Assembly: GCA_007922225.1 (NCBI GenBank)
Contig: ML680053.1
Coordinates: forward strand, 1,711,434 to 1,775,433
DNA length: 64,000 nt
Origin: Emydura subglobosa
Lineage: Eukaryota > Chordata > Testudines > Chelidae
Reading direction: 5' to 3'
The translations under genes and the position numbers were made by a program. Positions 1 to 12,015 of this stretch are shown here, one piece after another (the first letter of the stretch is position 1; every line of letters starts with the position of its first letter). A model generated the notes under the pieces. The model was given only the letters and a program-made list of their open reading frames with translations. It was not told the origin of the DNA and searched no databases.

Positions 1-1211
1 CTGAATTTTTGAGGCACTTGGTTCCAGATTGGTGGATGAAGTAATTTACTCTTGTACCTTGTCAGTATTTTTGTCATATGGTACTGTTTTCCTGAGAGTA
101 CAGATAATGTCATCTGTGTATCAAAAGGGTGACCCAGGAATGCAAAATACAATTAACAAAAGGATAATTTGAATTCTTTCCTAAACTTACGTTTTTTAAT
201 TTGATCACAACTTTTTTGGACTTGTATGATAAATATTTTTAAACCATCTGCTCCTGTATTTTCTGAAAGGCTGAAATATGTAAATCTCCCATCATTGTAT
301 AAGACTGATATTATTATATTTGCGGATTCCAATTAGTTCCTTTATGTATAAAGATAAAGTGGAAACAGAATGTCTTTCCATTAATTTTAAACTTTGGTTA
401 TCATGGCAACAGGTTACGACTCTTCAATTGCCATGACAATCTCATGCAAAATGGTTAAAATGTCATTTCATAGTTATATTTAGTTTGTCCTCTATCCCTA
501 TGGAGACCAACTTTTCTTGAAGTGTACAATGCCATGTACTCACTTAGCCTTTAATAAGCCTTGGAGAATTATAGGAGTTAATACTGGCAAAGACCTATTA
601 GGTCATCTGGTCTGTCTACCAGCCACTTCAGGAATGTTCCTTCCAGTAATTTATCTAGCTCTTTGTTGTGCTACATGTATCTGCTTTTTATGCAGTTCTA
701 TATTTTTAGGTAATGCCTTATCAGTTATATGCCATTGTAGTGTATGTGTTGTTCGTTACATTGCATTGCTTCTGAATTTTTTTTACTGCTTTTGTTGGTG
801 AGTTAGAAAAACACAGCACAAGACATAAAATTCTCACCCTCAAAAAAAAAAAAAAAAAGAATATGAACTGGACAGTTCAAATTGTCACATTTTCACTTAC
901 AACTTAGCAAGCAATGAAACTAAATTTATTTTACAACTCTGAGAAAGTCTTATGCGGGTGGTTTTATTAATTAAAAGCATGTAATATAGAAGTATTGTAA
1001 TGCTAATACAACAGAACTATGATAATCTGCATACTATAATTTGTACAAAGTGAGGGTCTCTCCCAACTTCTCAATAAAGATTTAATGGTAGAGTTGCGGT
1101 AGTATGGCCTTGTATTACTCAGATTTCTTTATTTGTATGAAATCTGCTAATCATTTACTAACATGTTGTGAAGCATTACTGTAATAAACTAAAATTGTCA
1201 AATTAAATACA
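1..1211. other. AT-rich stretch with no recognised gene
   Basis: Short open frames here have no recognisable domain and look random. A 17-18 base A-run lies near 841-858. Two X-box-like palindromes (397-410 and 427-440) are listed separately. No repeat family was recognised. Confidence 0.5.
397..440. promoter_or_regulatory. Pair of RFX X-box-like sites
   Basis: Positions 397-410 read GTTATCATGGCAAC, close to the X-box bound by RFX factors (GTNRCC, short spacer, RGYAAC), with one mismatch. Positions 427-440 read ATTGCCATGACAAT, a weaker match. The two are 16 bases apart in sequence that shows no repeat. Function is inferred only; short motifs like these also occur by chance. Confidence 0.25.
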
Positions 1212-1226
1212 TGAAGTATATTTTGT

Positions 1227-1315
1227 ACATATGCATCTGATGAAGTGGGTTTCTGCCCACAAAAGCTTATGCCCAAATAAATTCGTTAGTCTTTAAGATG
1301 CCACAGGACTCTCGC
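1227..1315 (+). mobile_element. Penelope-like 3' tail insertion with hammerhead-like core
   Basis: An 89-bp insert is flanked by a perfect 15-bp direct repeat (tgaagtatattttgt at 1212-1226 and 1316-1330), which marks retrotransposition. The insert starts just upstream of CTGATGA (1237-1243), followed by a stem GTGGG/CCCAC and then AAAA-GC-TTAT-GC. This resembles the conserved core of a hammerhead ribozyme, a known hallmark of Penelope-like elements. The GAAA box is AAAA in this copy, so it should not cleave. The distal part (gttagtctttaagatgccac) matches the tail of the second copy near 21910-22000. The family name is from memory of reptile repeats. Confidence 0.6.
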
Positions 1316-1773
1316 TGAAGTATATTTTGTGATCCTTGCTTTTAGTGTTTGTTTTCACTTCGTCCCAAATTCACCAAGCTAGGTAACTTACATTGAGGCT
1401 CCCCATCATCAGTGTGAATTAGAAGTAATGGTGAAAATGAATTATAGCAAAATAACTCACTTTTACAGGACTCTTGCCTGGAAGCTGGTCTGGATTCAAC
1501 TTCAGGAAGCAGTTATTTACCTTTTGCTTTAATCACAACCAAAAACAGCATTTGGGTTGGCCAGACAATACTGCAGGGATCAGAAGTGCACTTGGTATTG
1601 TATGTGTATTTACTTCAGGACTTTGTAGAGCCAACACCATTGCCTCCTTAGTTTCATATGTAAAATACATATGTATAATATGTATGTAGTAACTTTATAA
1701 TGTGCTTACCCTTAATCCCCTCCAGTGGAGGTGATCGAATGCTGCTCAAAAATTTGAAATGGGGGAATCAAAA

Positions 1774-4350
1774 TGGCATCATAGAACCATAGAAATGTTG
1801 GGCTATATGGGACCTGGAGAGTCATCAAGATCAGCACCTACATTGAGGCAGGATCAAGTGTACTTAGACCATCCCTGACAGGTGTTTGTCCAACCTGTTC
1901 TTAAAAACCTCCAATGATGGGGATTCCACAATCTCCCTTGGAATCCTGTTCTGGAACTTAAAACTACCCTTTTAGTTAGAAAGTTTTTCCTAATATCTAA
2001 CCTAAATCTCCCTTGCTACAGATTGACATTACTTGCTGTCCTAACTTCAGTGCACATGGAGAACAATTGATCATCATCCTCTTTATAACAGACCTTAACG
2101 GATTTGAAGACTATCAGCCCTCGCCCCAGACTTCTTTTCTGAAGACTAAAAGTGCCCAGTTTTACCAAATGAGATTAGATTTTTTTTTGCAGCTGCATCA
2201 CATTATTTTGTCATATTTAATTTGTGATCAAATATAATCCTCAGATCCTTTTCAGCAACGCTACCATCTGATTGGTTATTTTCCCTTTTTTTAACTGTGT
2301 ATCTGATATTTCCTGCCTAAGTGTAGTACTTTGCACTTGTCTTTACTGAATTTCATCTTAGGCTACAGCTACACTGACGGTGAGAAATTCACCACTGTCA
2401 GATCGATTTCTCTGGATCGACTGAGCGGTCAGTGCAGACCCGCTCAGTCGGTCCAGAAATCGACATACTAAGACCAGCTACACAAGTGGCACAGCGCAGT
2501 GCAGACGGAGTGCAGAAGAGAAGCTCAGCAGTCGATGGGAGTTGCGTAACTCCCGTCGACTGCCGCCGAATCTCACAGGTAAGTGTAGACAGGGCCTTAT
2601 TGAATGCAGACCAAATTCAAATTGTGTAATTCGTCAAGATTGTTTTGAATTCTAATCCTGTCATCCAAAGTGCTTGCAACCTCTCCCAGTTTGCTGTCAT
2701 CAGCATATTTTATAAGCATGCTCTCTACTCCATTATCCAAGTCATTAATGAAAAATATTTAAAAGTACCAGACCCAGGACTGACCCCCATTCAACACCAC
2801 TAGATACGTCCTTCCAGTTTGACAGGGAACCACTGATAACTACTCTTTGAATATGACCTTTAAGCCAGTTATGCTTATAAAGACATTATAATTTCATCTA
2901 GACCACATTTAGTTTGCTTATGAGATTCATATGAAACTGTCAAAAACCTTACTGAAATCAAGATATATCATGTCTATTGCTTCCCCCCATTCACTAGACC
3001 AGTAACCTTGTCAAAGAACCATGTCAATTTATTGGTTTTGCATAATTTGCTCTTGAATTTGCTAATTATTCTTTATAATCCTGTTATCCTCTAGCTGCTT
3101 ACAAATTGATTCATTGTTTAATAATTTGTTCTAGTATATTTCTAGGTATCGAAATTAGGCTGACTGGTCTATAGTTCTCTGGGTCCTCTTTGTTCTCCCT
3201 TTTAAAGATAGATACTATTTTTGCCCTTCTCCAGTTCTCTGGGATCTCACCTGTGTATAATTGCTAACAGTTGTAAGATTACTTCAGCTAGTTTCTTAAG
3301 TATGCTAGAGTGAATTTCATGAAGTCCTGCCGACTTGAATAATCTAATTTATCTAAATATTCTTTAACCTGTTCTTTCTCTATTTTGGCTTGCATTCTTT
3401 CCCCCTTGTTAATATGAATTGTGTTGAGTATCTGGTCACCATTAACTTTTTTAGTAAAGACTGACGCAAACTAGGCATTAAACACCTCAGCCTTCTTGAT
3501 GTCTTCAGTTATTAGCTCTCCTTCCCCACTAAGTAGAAGACCTATGCTTTCCTTCATCTTTCTCTTGTTCGTAAGTATTTAAGAACCTCCTCTTATTGCC
3601 TTTTACATCCCTTTCTAGGTGTAACTTGTTTTGTGCCTTCGCCTTTCTAGTTTTGTTCCCGCATATTTATACTCTTCTTTTATGTTCCTCCTTAGCAATT
3701 TGTCCATGTTTCCACTTTGTAGGATTTCTTTTTGATTTTCAGATCATTAAAGAGTTCCTGCTGGAGCCATATTGCCCTCTAACTATTCTTATATTTCCTT
3801 CGTATTGGGATAGTTTACAGTCGTGCCTTTAATATTGTCTCCTTGAGAAAATGCCATCTTTCCTGAACTCCTTTTCTTTTGATTTCCTTCCTCTGAGACC
3901 TTATCAACCAGTTCTATGAGTTTGTTAAAGGTTGCTTTTTTGAAGTCCATTGTCCTTATAGTGCTGCTATCACTGCTTCCTCTCCTTGGAAACATGAAAT
4001 CTATCATTTCATGGTAACTGTCACGCAAATTGCCTTCGGATTCACAATTTTTTCCTTCCTGTTGGTCAAAATCAAGTCTAAAATGACTGTCCACCTCATT
4101 ACTTTCTCCACTTTCTAAAACAAAAAGTTGTCCCTAACACATTGCAAGAATGTATTGAAAATTTTATTTTTTTGCCATATTATTTTTCCAACAGATGTTT
4201 AGGGTAGTTAAAGTCCCACCATTGGTACCAGGTTTTGTATTTTTGATATGTTGTTTGTTCTAGAAATGACTCATCTACCTCCTTTTTTGGTTTGGTGGTC
4301 TATTGTAGACCATGATGTCATCCCTATTTTTGGAGCTAAAGTAAGGAGAA
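1774..4350 (-). mobile_element. CR1 LINE, 5'-truncated, split by a MITE
   Basis: This is a CR1 non-LTR retrotransposon reading right to left. Its 3' end is at about 1774 (catcatagaaccatagaa). Going toward 4350 it holds decayed reverse transcriptase, then the linker and the end of the endonuclease. The best open piece, 3789-4094 minus, keeps the endonuclease-RT linker type (residues around DFKKATFNKLIELVDKV). Stops and frameshifts are frequent, so it is long dead. A 236-bp MITE (2361-2596) sits inside it. The left boundary follows the usual CR1 3' repeat; the right boundary is approximate. Confidence 0.8.
2361..2596. mobile_element. PIF/Harbinger-like MITE with internal hairpin
   Basis: A non-coding 236-bp insert interrupts CR1. 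It is flanked by TTA on both sides (2358-2360, 2597-2599), the target duplication typical of PIF/Harbinger. The ends are imperfect inverted repeats: GGCTACAGCTACACT on the left and AGTGTAGACAGGGCC on the right. A strong hairpin lies at 2403-2463 (arms around GACTGAGCGG and CCGCTCAGTC). A second, inverted copy of the family is at 50886-51142. It carries no transposase and would have moved in trans. Confidence 0.75.
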
Positions 4351-4524
4351 TTATGTTCCTCTTCAAGCAGAAGTGGTGTGTGTGTAATCTCCCCACTTAA
4401 GAAATTCCTTCCTCTGTTCTTTCCCAAGGAGGGCTCTGTTTGTACACTGAATTCTGGGTAACACAGGAGAAGACAAAACTTTATACAATGTAATCAATAC
4501 CAAACAATTAGCACATTTGATAAT

Positions 4525-4770
4525 CTAGGAACATAGGAATTGCCATACAGGATCAGATCCATCGTCCATCCAATTTGGTATCTGTCTTTGGAAGTGGCTC
4601 AATGCTTCAGAGGAAGGTATAAACCCCATAGCAGGCAGATGTGGGGTAATCTGTTCCCCATATTAGGTCTCATTCTAATCTCTAATCGTTAGAGAGTGGT
4701 TTAAACCCAGGAAGTTCGATATCCCATCCAAAATGTTTGTTTGCATGAATTATTATGTCTTTTTATTCCG
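4525..4770 (-). mobile_element. CR1 3' end fragment
   Basis: The sequence from 'aggaacataggaattgccatac' onward is the reverse complement of a CR1 3' untranslated region of a different subfamily from the copy just upstream. It is non-coding here. The short gap 4350-4524 shows nothing recognisable. Confidence 0.65.
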
Positions 4771-5117
4771 GTTACCAACAATCTCACTGATTGTTACTGA
4801 GATTTATAAATCAGATATTCATTTCTAAAATTTTAAAAAGGATTCCTGCCAATGAAAAAATTGCCTGTGTACTAATGATTTAGAATCCAAATGTTTTTCT
4901 TCCAGAGACTAACGAGAATATTTGTGTAAACAACTGACACTGGCTGATCCCTCGGTGTTGTAGTGATGCCTGGGTTTATTTCACAGTGTTTTACACCAAA
5001 TGCATTCAGTCAAAGACTACTGTTAACACACAGTTCCAACTTCTTTTCAACTTCTTTGCTTGTGGGTCTGTATGTGGGAGGTGTATCCTCTGGTGAGGTA
5101 GATAGCTGCTCATTAGT

Positions 5118-6239
5118 AAAGTCCTCTCCTGGATCAGTAACTGGTTAAAAGATAGGAAGCAAAGGGTAGGAATAAATGGTCAGTTTTTAGAATGGAGACA
5201 GATAAAATAGTGGTGTCTCCCAGGGGGACCAGTGCTGTTCATCATATTCATAAATGACCTGGGAAAAGGGGTAAACAGTGAGGTGGCAAAATTAGCAGAT
5301 GATACAAAACTACTCAAGATAATTAAGTCCAAAGCAGACTGCGAAGAGTTTCAAAGGGATCTCACTAAACTGGGTGGTTGACTGGGCAACAAAATAGCAG
5401 ATGAAATTCAATATTGATAAATGCAAAGGAATGCACATTGGAAAACATAATCCCAACTATACATACAAAATGATGGGGTCTAAATGAGCTATTACCACTC
5501 AAAAAAGAGATCTTGGCGCCATTGTGGATATTCCCTGAAGACATCCACTCAATGTACTGCTGTGGTCAAAAAAAGCTAACAGAATGTTGGGAATTATTAG
5601 AAAAGGGATAAATAATGAGACAGAAAATATCATATTGTCTCTTTATAAATCCATGGTATGCTCACGTGTTGAATATTGTGTGCAGATCTGGTCACCCTAT
5701 TTCAAAAAAGATGTATCGGAACTGGAAAAGGTATAGAAAAGGGCAACAAAAATTATTAGGGGTATGGAACAGCTTCCATATGAGAAGAGATTAAAAAGAC
5801 TTGGACTTTTCAGCTTGGAAAATAAAGGACTGGGGGTTATGATAGAGGTCTTTAAATCATGGTGTGGAGAAAGTAAGTAGGAAAGTGTTATTTACTCCTT
5901 CTCATAACAGAAGAACTAGGGGTCACTAAATGACATTAAGAGGCAGCAGGTTTAAAATGAACAAAAGGAAGTATTTCTTCCCACAACACACAGTCAACCT
6001 GTAGAACTCTTTGCTGGAGAATGTTCTGAAGGCCAAGACTATAACAGGGTTCGAAAAAGAACTAGGTAAGTTCACAGAGGATAGGTCCATCAATGGCTAT
6101 TAGCCAGGATGGGCAGGGATGCAAAATCATGCTCTGAAGTGTCCCTAGCCTCTGTTTGCCAGAAGAGTGAAAGGGGATGTTATCATTTGATGATTCCTGT
6201 GCTGTTCATTCCCTCTAACCCCGTATGGCCGTTCTTATG
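5118..6239 (+). mobile_element. CR1 LINE fragment, plus strand
   Basis: This copy runs left to right. It starts inside the reverse transcriptase palm (near 5287-5308 the frame reads AKLADDTKL, the catalytic ADD box) and continues through the C-terminal RT, thumb and 3' untranslated region to about 6239 (ccgttcttatg). Many stops and indels are present and no open frame survives. It is opposite in orientation to the 1774-4350 copy. The interval 4771-5117 before it shows nothing recognisable. Confidence 0.8.
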
Positions 6240-6475
6240 ATATGATTTGGTCACAGGGGTCATGGATTTTGTGATTTTCTGGAACCTCTGTGACCTCTGG
6301 GGCAGGCAGGAGCAGCTGCAAGCCCGGCAGCTCTGTTTGTTCCCCTTTCCCCAGGACATTTTTAGTAAAGGTCAGGGACAAGTTGCTGGCTTCCATGAAT
6401 TTTTGTTTATTACCCACAACCTGTCCCTGACTTTTACTAAAAATACCCATGACAGAATCTTAACCTTACACATCT
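6240..6475. repeat. Fold-back repeat with inverted arms
   Basis: About 235 bp rich in 'gtcacgg/gtgacc' motifs. Arms at 6359-6382 and 6420-6443 are reverse complements over 24 bases with two mismatches (core TTTTTAGTAAA...GGGACA). I recognise the type as a dispersed non-coding reptile repeat but cannot place it in a superfamily. The overlapping open frames on both strands are by-products of the palindrome. Confidence 0.5.
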
Positions 6476-6539
6476 TCAAAAGGGACTCTAATGAGTGAGA
6501 GACTCTCTTTAGCCTTTTTATTTTTATTTATCACATGGC

Positions 6540-6865
6540 TTGAGTGAGTTTCCACTCAACTGCTTCAATTGTGAGACTCTTCCACAGTCTAATAAATCTC
6601 ATGATTATGCAGAGCTTTCCGATAGCTACCTTAAATTTTCATTTTGTTAATTTCAGCCTGTTGCTTTTGGGTTATATCCCCTTTATTGTCTTTGTGCATA
6701 CAGCCTATAAATACTTATAGACGTCTGTGTAAATTGGCACTTAACCACATTAACCCATGTTCAGTTCCCTTAATCTTTCCTCATAAATCAGTCCCTCCAG
6801 CACCACAATCATTTTAGTTGCTCTTCGCTGACTTCCCTCCAGTTTGGCTTTATTGGAAAGGAGAT
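6540..6865 (-). mobile_element. CR1 3' region fragment
   Basis: The stretch with 'cctgttgcttttgggttatatccc' through 'cagtttggctttattg' resembles the reverse complement of the CR1 region just downstream of the RT (C-terminal ORF2 and 3' UTR). No open frame remains. After it, 6865-7340 holds only a (GA)n(GT)n microsatellite at about 6938-6967. Confidence 0.55.
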
Positions 6866-6937
6866 GGATATCTTAATCATAAAAAATGTTTTATCAGAGT
6901 GACAGTAATTTGTATAACGAAGGAACCTCTTTTGGTA

Positions 6938-6967
6938 AATGTGAGAGAGAGAGAGAGTGTGTGTGTG
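6938..6967. repeat. (GA)n(GT)n microsatellite
   Basis: Alternating GA then GT dinucleotides, visible directly. Confidence 0.85.
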
Positions 6968-7452
6968 AGACCAATAATTTTAGGCTTTTATAGATAAGGT
7001 AGTCTGAGTTAATTGTGACAGGCTCATTTGAGTTACACTCTTTCTCTGAAGATGAGAGTACCTCCTTTTTGCTCTTAAAGATCATGCTTTATCTTTTTAC
7101 AGCTGATAATAGCAGTCAAGGGGAGATTGCTTTTTTTTAAATGTCTTGCTCACAGTATCTGAGCATGCATCAATCTGACTTTTGCCTTTCTGTGCATTCT
7201 GGCTTTGTATTCATGTAAGGACTAGGAATGTAAGTTTTGGGTTTTTTTGCAGAATCCATCAGTCATTTGTAACCTTGAAAACCTGCATCTTGGATGGAAG
7301 TATTTCCTGTGCTCTCTAGTTCTTAATTTCATTTGTTCCCCGATTATGGGGGAGATGAATATGAAATATTGTTTATTTGTATAGCACCAACAGTGTTGTG
7401 TGTGTTTCTGTATGTTACACATAGCATAATGATGGCACAACCAATTGTATTG

Positions 7453-8261
7453 TGCCAACTATCACAGTCCAGGGCAGCTGCACCTGTATTCCACCTCAGT
7501 GGTCCCTCAAGGGCAGCAACTCTAGGGCTTTGGTCTCCCAGCTATCATCACTCTTGGGCAGAGATCCACGTCACTCTTCCTCCTGACCAAAGTTTTTCCA
7601 GACTGCACAGTTCCCTGCCTACATTGTGATATTCCCAGCAAGCCAGATTGCTGAACCAGGCCAGTGTTTGTGCTTTGCTTACTCTTTGAAGACTATGAAC
7701 AGCTGTATTTGCCAGCAGTCACAAATGACCACAGACAGCTCTTTATAAGTAAGCACATTTATTCTTAAAGTGAACGCATGATATAGAAAACATATTAAAA
7801 ACAATAAAAGAACCTTCACACATGCAGATAAACTAGCCACGATCAACCCGACTCCAACAAGGGTTCTGGTAGGAATCAGTCCTTCAAACCCCACAAAGGG
7901 GTTTTTCTCTGGTTACAAGTTCATAAGAGCCTTAGATCAGAAGAAACACCAGAGTGCGCAGATCAGCCTTTTTCTGTATACAGATTAGGTCTTTGATCTC
8001 TAACCTTTGGGAACAGGTTAAAACAGGCAATCGCCCTCCTCAGGGCATAACTTCCAAGGCTGGCTTTTTGCATAGCTGGAGGTGAGAATTTGCATTCATC
8101 TCCACCTAGAGATTCCACAGGCAAATGCTTGATACTGTTTGTTCCTAAAGTCCTCTCTCATCTGGCACATTGTTCAATATAGTTCCTTGACGTTCATATC
8201 GCACCCCAGGGTTCAGATCCCGTTTCCCCCCTAGAGAAGTTACATGCAATCCTAGCCCACA
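7453..8261 (-). mobile_element. Probable solo LTR, minus strand
   Basis: About 800 non-coding bases bounded by TG (7453) and CA (8261) read as an endogenous-retrovirus-type LTR on the minus strand. The minus strand starts TGTGGGCTAGG and carries AATAAA (complement of 7758-7763) in its second half, as an R region should. I could not find a clean target duplication, so the exact ends and the solo status are uncertain. No internal viral genes lie beside it. Confidence 0.5.
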
Positions 8262-8334
8262 ATAACTCCTGACCTTTGCATTTAGTACGACGGACTCCAA
8301 AGATACTTAAATGTAATTAAAAATGTTTTTCAAG

Positions 8335-8625
8335 GATATTGCAGGAAATTGCCATATATGTCACACTGAACTTGTGCTCAATACTGTGCAAGACACAAAG
8401 AAAGCTATAGTCCCTGCCCTTTAGATATCAGTCCAAACAAATACAGTATATATCTATTTGATGACTTTGTCACAAACATACTTCTTGATGACACTTCCTA
8501 TTTAAATTCATGTGTCTATCAGGTGTCTTTCAGACTGCAATCCGCTAGGACCAGGGATCTTATCTTGCTAAGTGTTTTGTAGAGCAACTTCTAGATAAAG
8601 CACTTGAAATAATATTTGATTCTTC
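8335..8625. repeat. Possible L2-type 3' end fragments
   Basis: Around 8375-8440 the order 'tgtgcaagacacaaag ... tagtccctgccc' resembles the 3' end of reptile L2 elements on the minus strand. Around 8530-8610 'gactgcaatccgctagg ... ttttgtagagcaac' resembles the same region on the plus strand. Both are heavily diverged. Confidence 0.3.
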
Positions 8626-8709
8626 TGTGTTCGGGAAGACTTTTCCCCCAATAGTAGCTGGTGTTATTGGCAGTTTGCATGATAAGGTATTTTTTACATC
8701 ACATTAACT

Positions 8710-9489
8710 CATGGGTGTAGTTTTGGGGTGGGTGCATGCGGAGTCATGTGCCGCTGCCTGTCCTGATTTCTGCTTTGCTCATCCTGCCGGAGGAGGGCTC
8801 TGTCCTTCCCACACTGCACCTCCCTCCCTGGCATGTTTCCGGCTCACTCGGCCCCTCTTCCGGTCAGCTGGGCGTCTACTGTGAGTGGAGGGGGTGGGAT
8901 GGATCCACTTCTCCTGCGAGAGTGGCTGCTCCAGCTCACTGCCTCTACAGCTGGACTTCGCCTTCCACTGGGTCCTAGTGCCCATCATGGTTGCCTGCTA
9001 TGAGCGTCTTGCATGTCAACCGTCCCATTTTCTGTACGACAGTGAGTTCCCGTGGAGGGCAGGGCAAGGAGGGCGGAGGTAATGGGGGGAAGAGGCAGTG
9101 CAGAATGGGCAGGGAGATAGGGACCAGGGACAGTGGGGAGAGGAGGTAAAGGGATGGGATGGGGAAGAGAAGAGGATAGGGGAATGGCAGGGCAGAAGCG
9201 GGAGCCCAGCATGCAGCATCCCTACAGCAGCAGCACCGGGAGGCACCAGAGTTGTGGCATTGCTGCAGCAGCCAGTGCCAGAGTGGCTGAAACTCCCGTG
9301 CTCAGGTCACTATAGCGGACAGCAGCAGCAGCTGGGGTTCCCCCATTAAGCTGGCCCATCCCCCACCCCCAATACCAGCAGCCCAGGTACCATTTCAGGC
9401 AGGGGAAGAGAGCCAGTGAGCTGGGGGAACTGGCTTCAGCTTGCACATGTCACTGACCCCTCAAATATAGCAGTCAAACTACGCCTGTG
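8710..9489. mobile_element. Non-autonomous hAT transposon
   Basis: A 780-bp GC-rich block is flanked by a perfect 8-bp duplication, CATTAACT, at 8702-8709 and 9490-9497. An 8-bp target duplication is the signature of hAT elements. The termini are inverted repeats: CATGGGTGTAGTTTTG on the left and CAAACTACGCCTGTG on the right. The several open frames inside, on both strands, are low-complexity and have no transposase motifs, so this is a non-coding derivative. Confidence 0.8.
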
Positions 9490-9497
9490 CATTAACT

Positions 9498-10769
9498 GTT
9501 TTTAAGGGGAGATTTTGCATGCTGCAGGTTTCCCTGCTGGAATTCACCTTGTTACATCTGCATCTGTTAAAGTAAGACTCAGGCCTTTCAGCTGCCTCAG
9601 CAGTATCAGGAAGAGTAGTTAAGTTGTAGCCTGCTTTCTTTACCAGTGGGTGGTCACAGTCATCAGTCTGTCTGGATTGACTATCTGGCCAAAAGCAGTT
9701 AACTGTGACAAATGTTAAGGCCCCAAATTAGCAAAGTTCTGAAGCATGTGCCAAACTTTAAGTACATGAGTAGTCCCTTTGGAGGACAGCAATATTTTGT
9801 GCTTCCTCTGCTGGTGTGTGTAACAAACAAAGCATTCCCTGAGCTGTGCTGGGAAGATTCTTTTTAATTTAATGAAAGCATCTGTATTAATATCAGATTT
9901 AGTAACACAGACATGACATACATTGGAGAGCAAGCTCAGGAGTGCAGTTTGGGCCTAAATTATCTGAAATGGTTTCTTTAAGAGCTAGAACAATGAAGAA
10001 TTTTGCTCCTGTGGTAAGCACTGACTGACTGAATTTACTATTCTAGTTCCTGTTGAAGATCCCAGGTCACTGAACTTATTAAACAAAGACTTAGATAAAA
10101 ATGTTCCGCAAGCCCCTATCAGTGTGGAGCTATTTCCTCTGCGTGGTTACACAATAGTCACAAAAACAAGCCACAGACGCTTGCATGGCTAATGTAAAGT
10201 ATTTAATACTTTGTTCAATATTTCTGGAATAAACTAAGAATGACTTGTGACAAGAACACAAATATTCATTCACAAATAAATAATGTTCTCATCATACAGC
10301 CACAGGCTGCTGGAGAATTCTGAGCCATCCCAGCCAGGAACGTCTTTATTTATTTATTGTACTAAAAAAAATCTTCAAAGACTTGTATTCAAATGTAGCA
10401 ACCAAATATGTAGAACCACAAGTCCTAAAAAACCCATGCTACTTGTGTCCCACAAAAATATTAGTTATTCATTGTTGTAGGCATAGTGCTAACGTGAGGA
10501 TCTTCTCCATTAAATTGTATCATTTCTTTTTACATTCTTTCTCTACTGTACATGTTGTGGTGACATTTTAGGTCCTGTTTCTGCAGTGGCATTTCAGTTT
10601 ACTCAGGTTGATTTTGCTATTATATGTACATTTTCAGTGTATCGCCACCATCATGCATGGACTTTTCTGCCCTGCATGGTGAATTTCATTGAGTAATAGT
10701 GAGTTATTTGGAATTCAAGACTAAACTTGGGGCACGGGAACAATTTTTACAGTAGGAGGCTAAGAGCCA
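9498..10769. other. Unrecognised non-coding stretch
   Basis: AT-rich, with only short open frames lacking recognisable domains. I see no repeat family and no RNA gene. Confidence 0.4.
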
Positions 10770-12015
10770 TTGAACAAAACTGTAAATCCTGTATATGATG
10801 GAAGCCATACATTAGGTTGCTATTATTACTTCACTCCAATGGATGCTGCTGCACCCCTGGAACTCCCCTGTTCTAGACCCTTTGCAGTCCGGCCTCTTCA
10901 CCTTCCATTTCCACTGAAACTGCCTTTGACAAAATCTCTAATGACCTCTTCCTCGCCAAAGTTTGGAATCAATACTCCATCCACATCCTCATTGACTTGT
11001 CCTCTGCCTTCAACATGGTCAAACGTGCTCTTTTGAAATCTTGTCCTCCATTGGCTTCCGTGCCCGTATCCTCTCCTGGTTCTCCTACTATTTCTTTCAT
11101 CGCTCCTTCGGTATGCTCTTTGGAGGATTCTCCTCTTTCCCCCTCTTTCCCCCTCCAACTTTCTAGGTCTTCCACACGGCTCTGTGCTTGGTCCTCTTCT
11201 CTTCCCCAGTATATCTTTTCTTTGGGTAATTTCATCTGCAAACACAAATTCAACTATTCTTGCAAATTTTTTCTGCTAACTTCTCTAAGTTAGGCCTTAC
11301 CTGTCCATCCAAATGACTAAAACTCTCGTCCAGGCTCTCACATCTCGCTTACTACAATATCCTTCTCTCTGGCCTTGACAAATACAATCTTGCCCCACTT
11401 GTAGCCATTCAGAAAGCTGCTGCAAAGATCATTTTCCAAGCCAGTCATTTTGAATGACTCTTAGAATCCCTTCACTGACTCTCTTTTCTCTATCACTTCA
11501 AACATCAGCTACCTGCCCTCACTTTCAAGGCCCTTTACTCTCTGTCTGCAACCTGCCTATATCATCTCCCATTCACTATTGAAATGCTGGACTCTCGCTT
11601 TCAATCAGTGATGCCAGTCTCCAATGCCCACTTATTAAATTTTTCAAACAAACCCCTGAGGGCATTCTTCCATGCTGCCCCTCATGCTCCGGAGGAGCTC
11701 CCGATAAACATCCATAAAACTACCTCGTTGTCCTTGGAATCCCTCCTTCAAACACTCCTTTGCCATGATGCTTACAAAAATTTGACAAAGGTTAGGCTGC
11801 TTGGACCATTGCTTCCAATATTGTCTGTTTCTTGACTGTACTACTCCGTCTCTATCCATCTGTTGTTTGTTGTCTTTTATTAGATTGTCAGGTCTTTGGG
11901 ACAGCCTTTTTGTTCTGTATTTGTACAGCACCTGCACAATGGAGTCCTGGTCCACATCTAGGGCTTCTAAGCATTACAATAATACAAATAATAATCACAA
12001 AACAAAATAACAATC
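10770..12015 (+). mobile_element. L2-like LINE, 5'-truncated
   Basis: A non-LTR retrotransposon fragment on the plus strand. Near 10980-11040 the frames read LIDLSSAFNMVKRALL, matching RT motif A (Asp-x-Ser-x-Ala-Phe) of the L2 type. Downstream lies decayed C-terminal RT, then 'gattgtcaggtctttgggacag...ttctgtatttgtacagcacc', which I recognise as the L2 3' UTR. It ends in short AAT/AAC repeats (about 11970-12015), the L2 form of tail. Frameshifts are frequent and it is clearly inactive. Confidence 0.7.

Noticed and set aside
8736..9446. Many open frames on both strands in a GC-rich island, possibly a CpG island or exon
   Set aside because: The block is exactly bounded by hAT termini and an 8-bp duplication; no codon-like conservation or domain.
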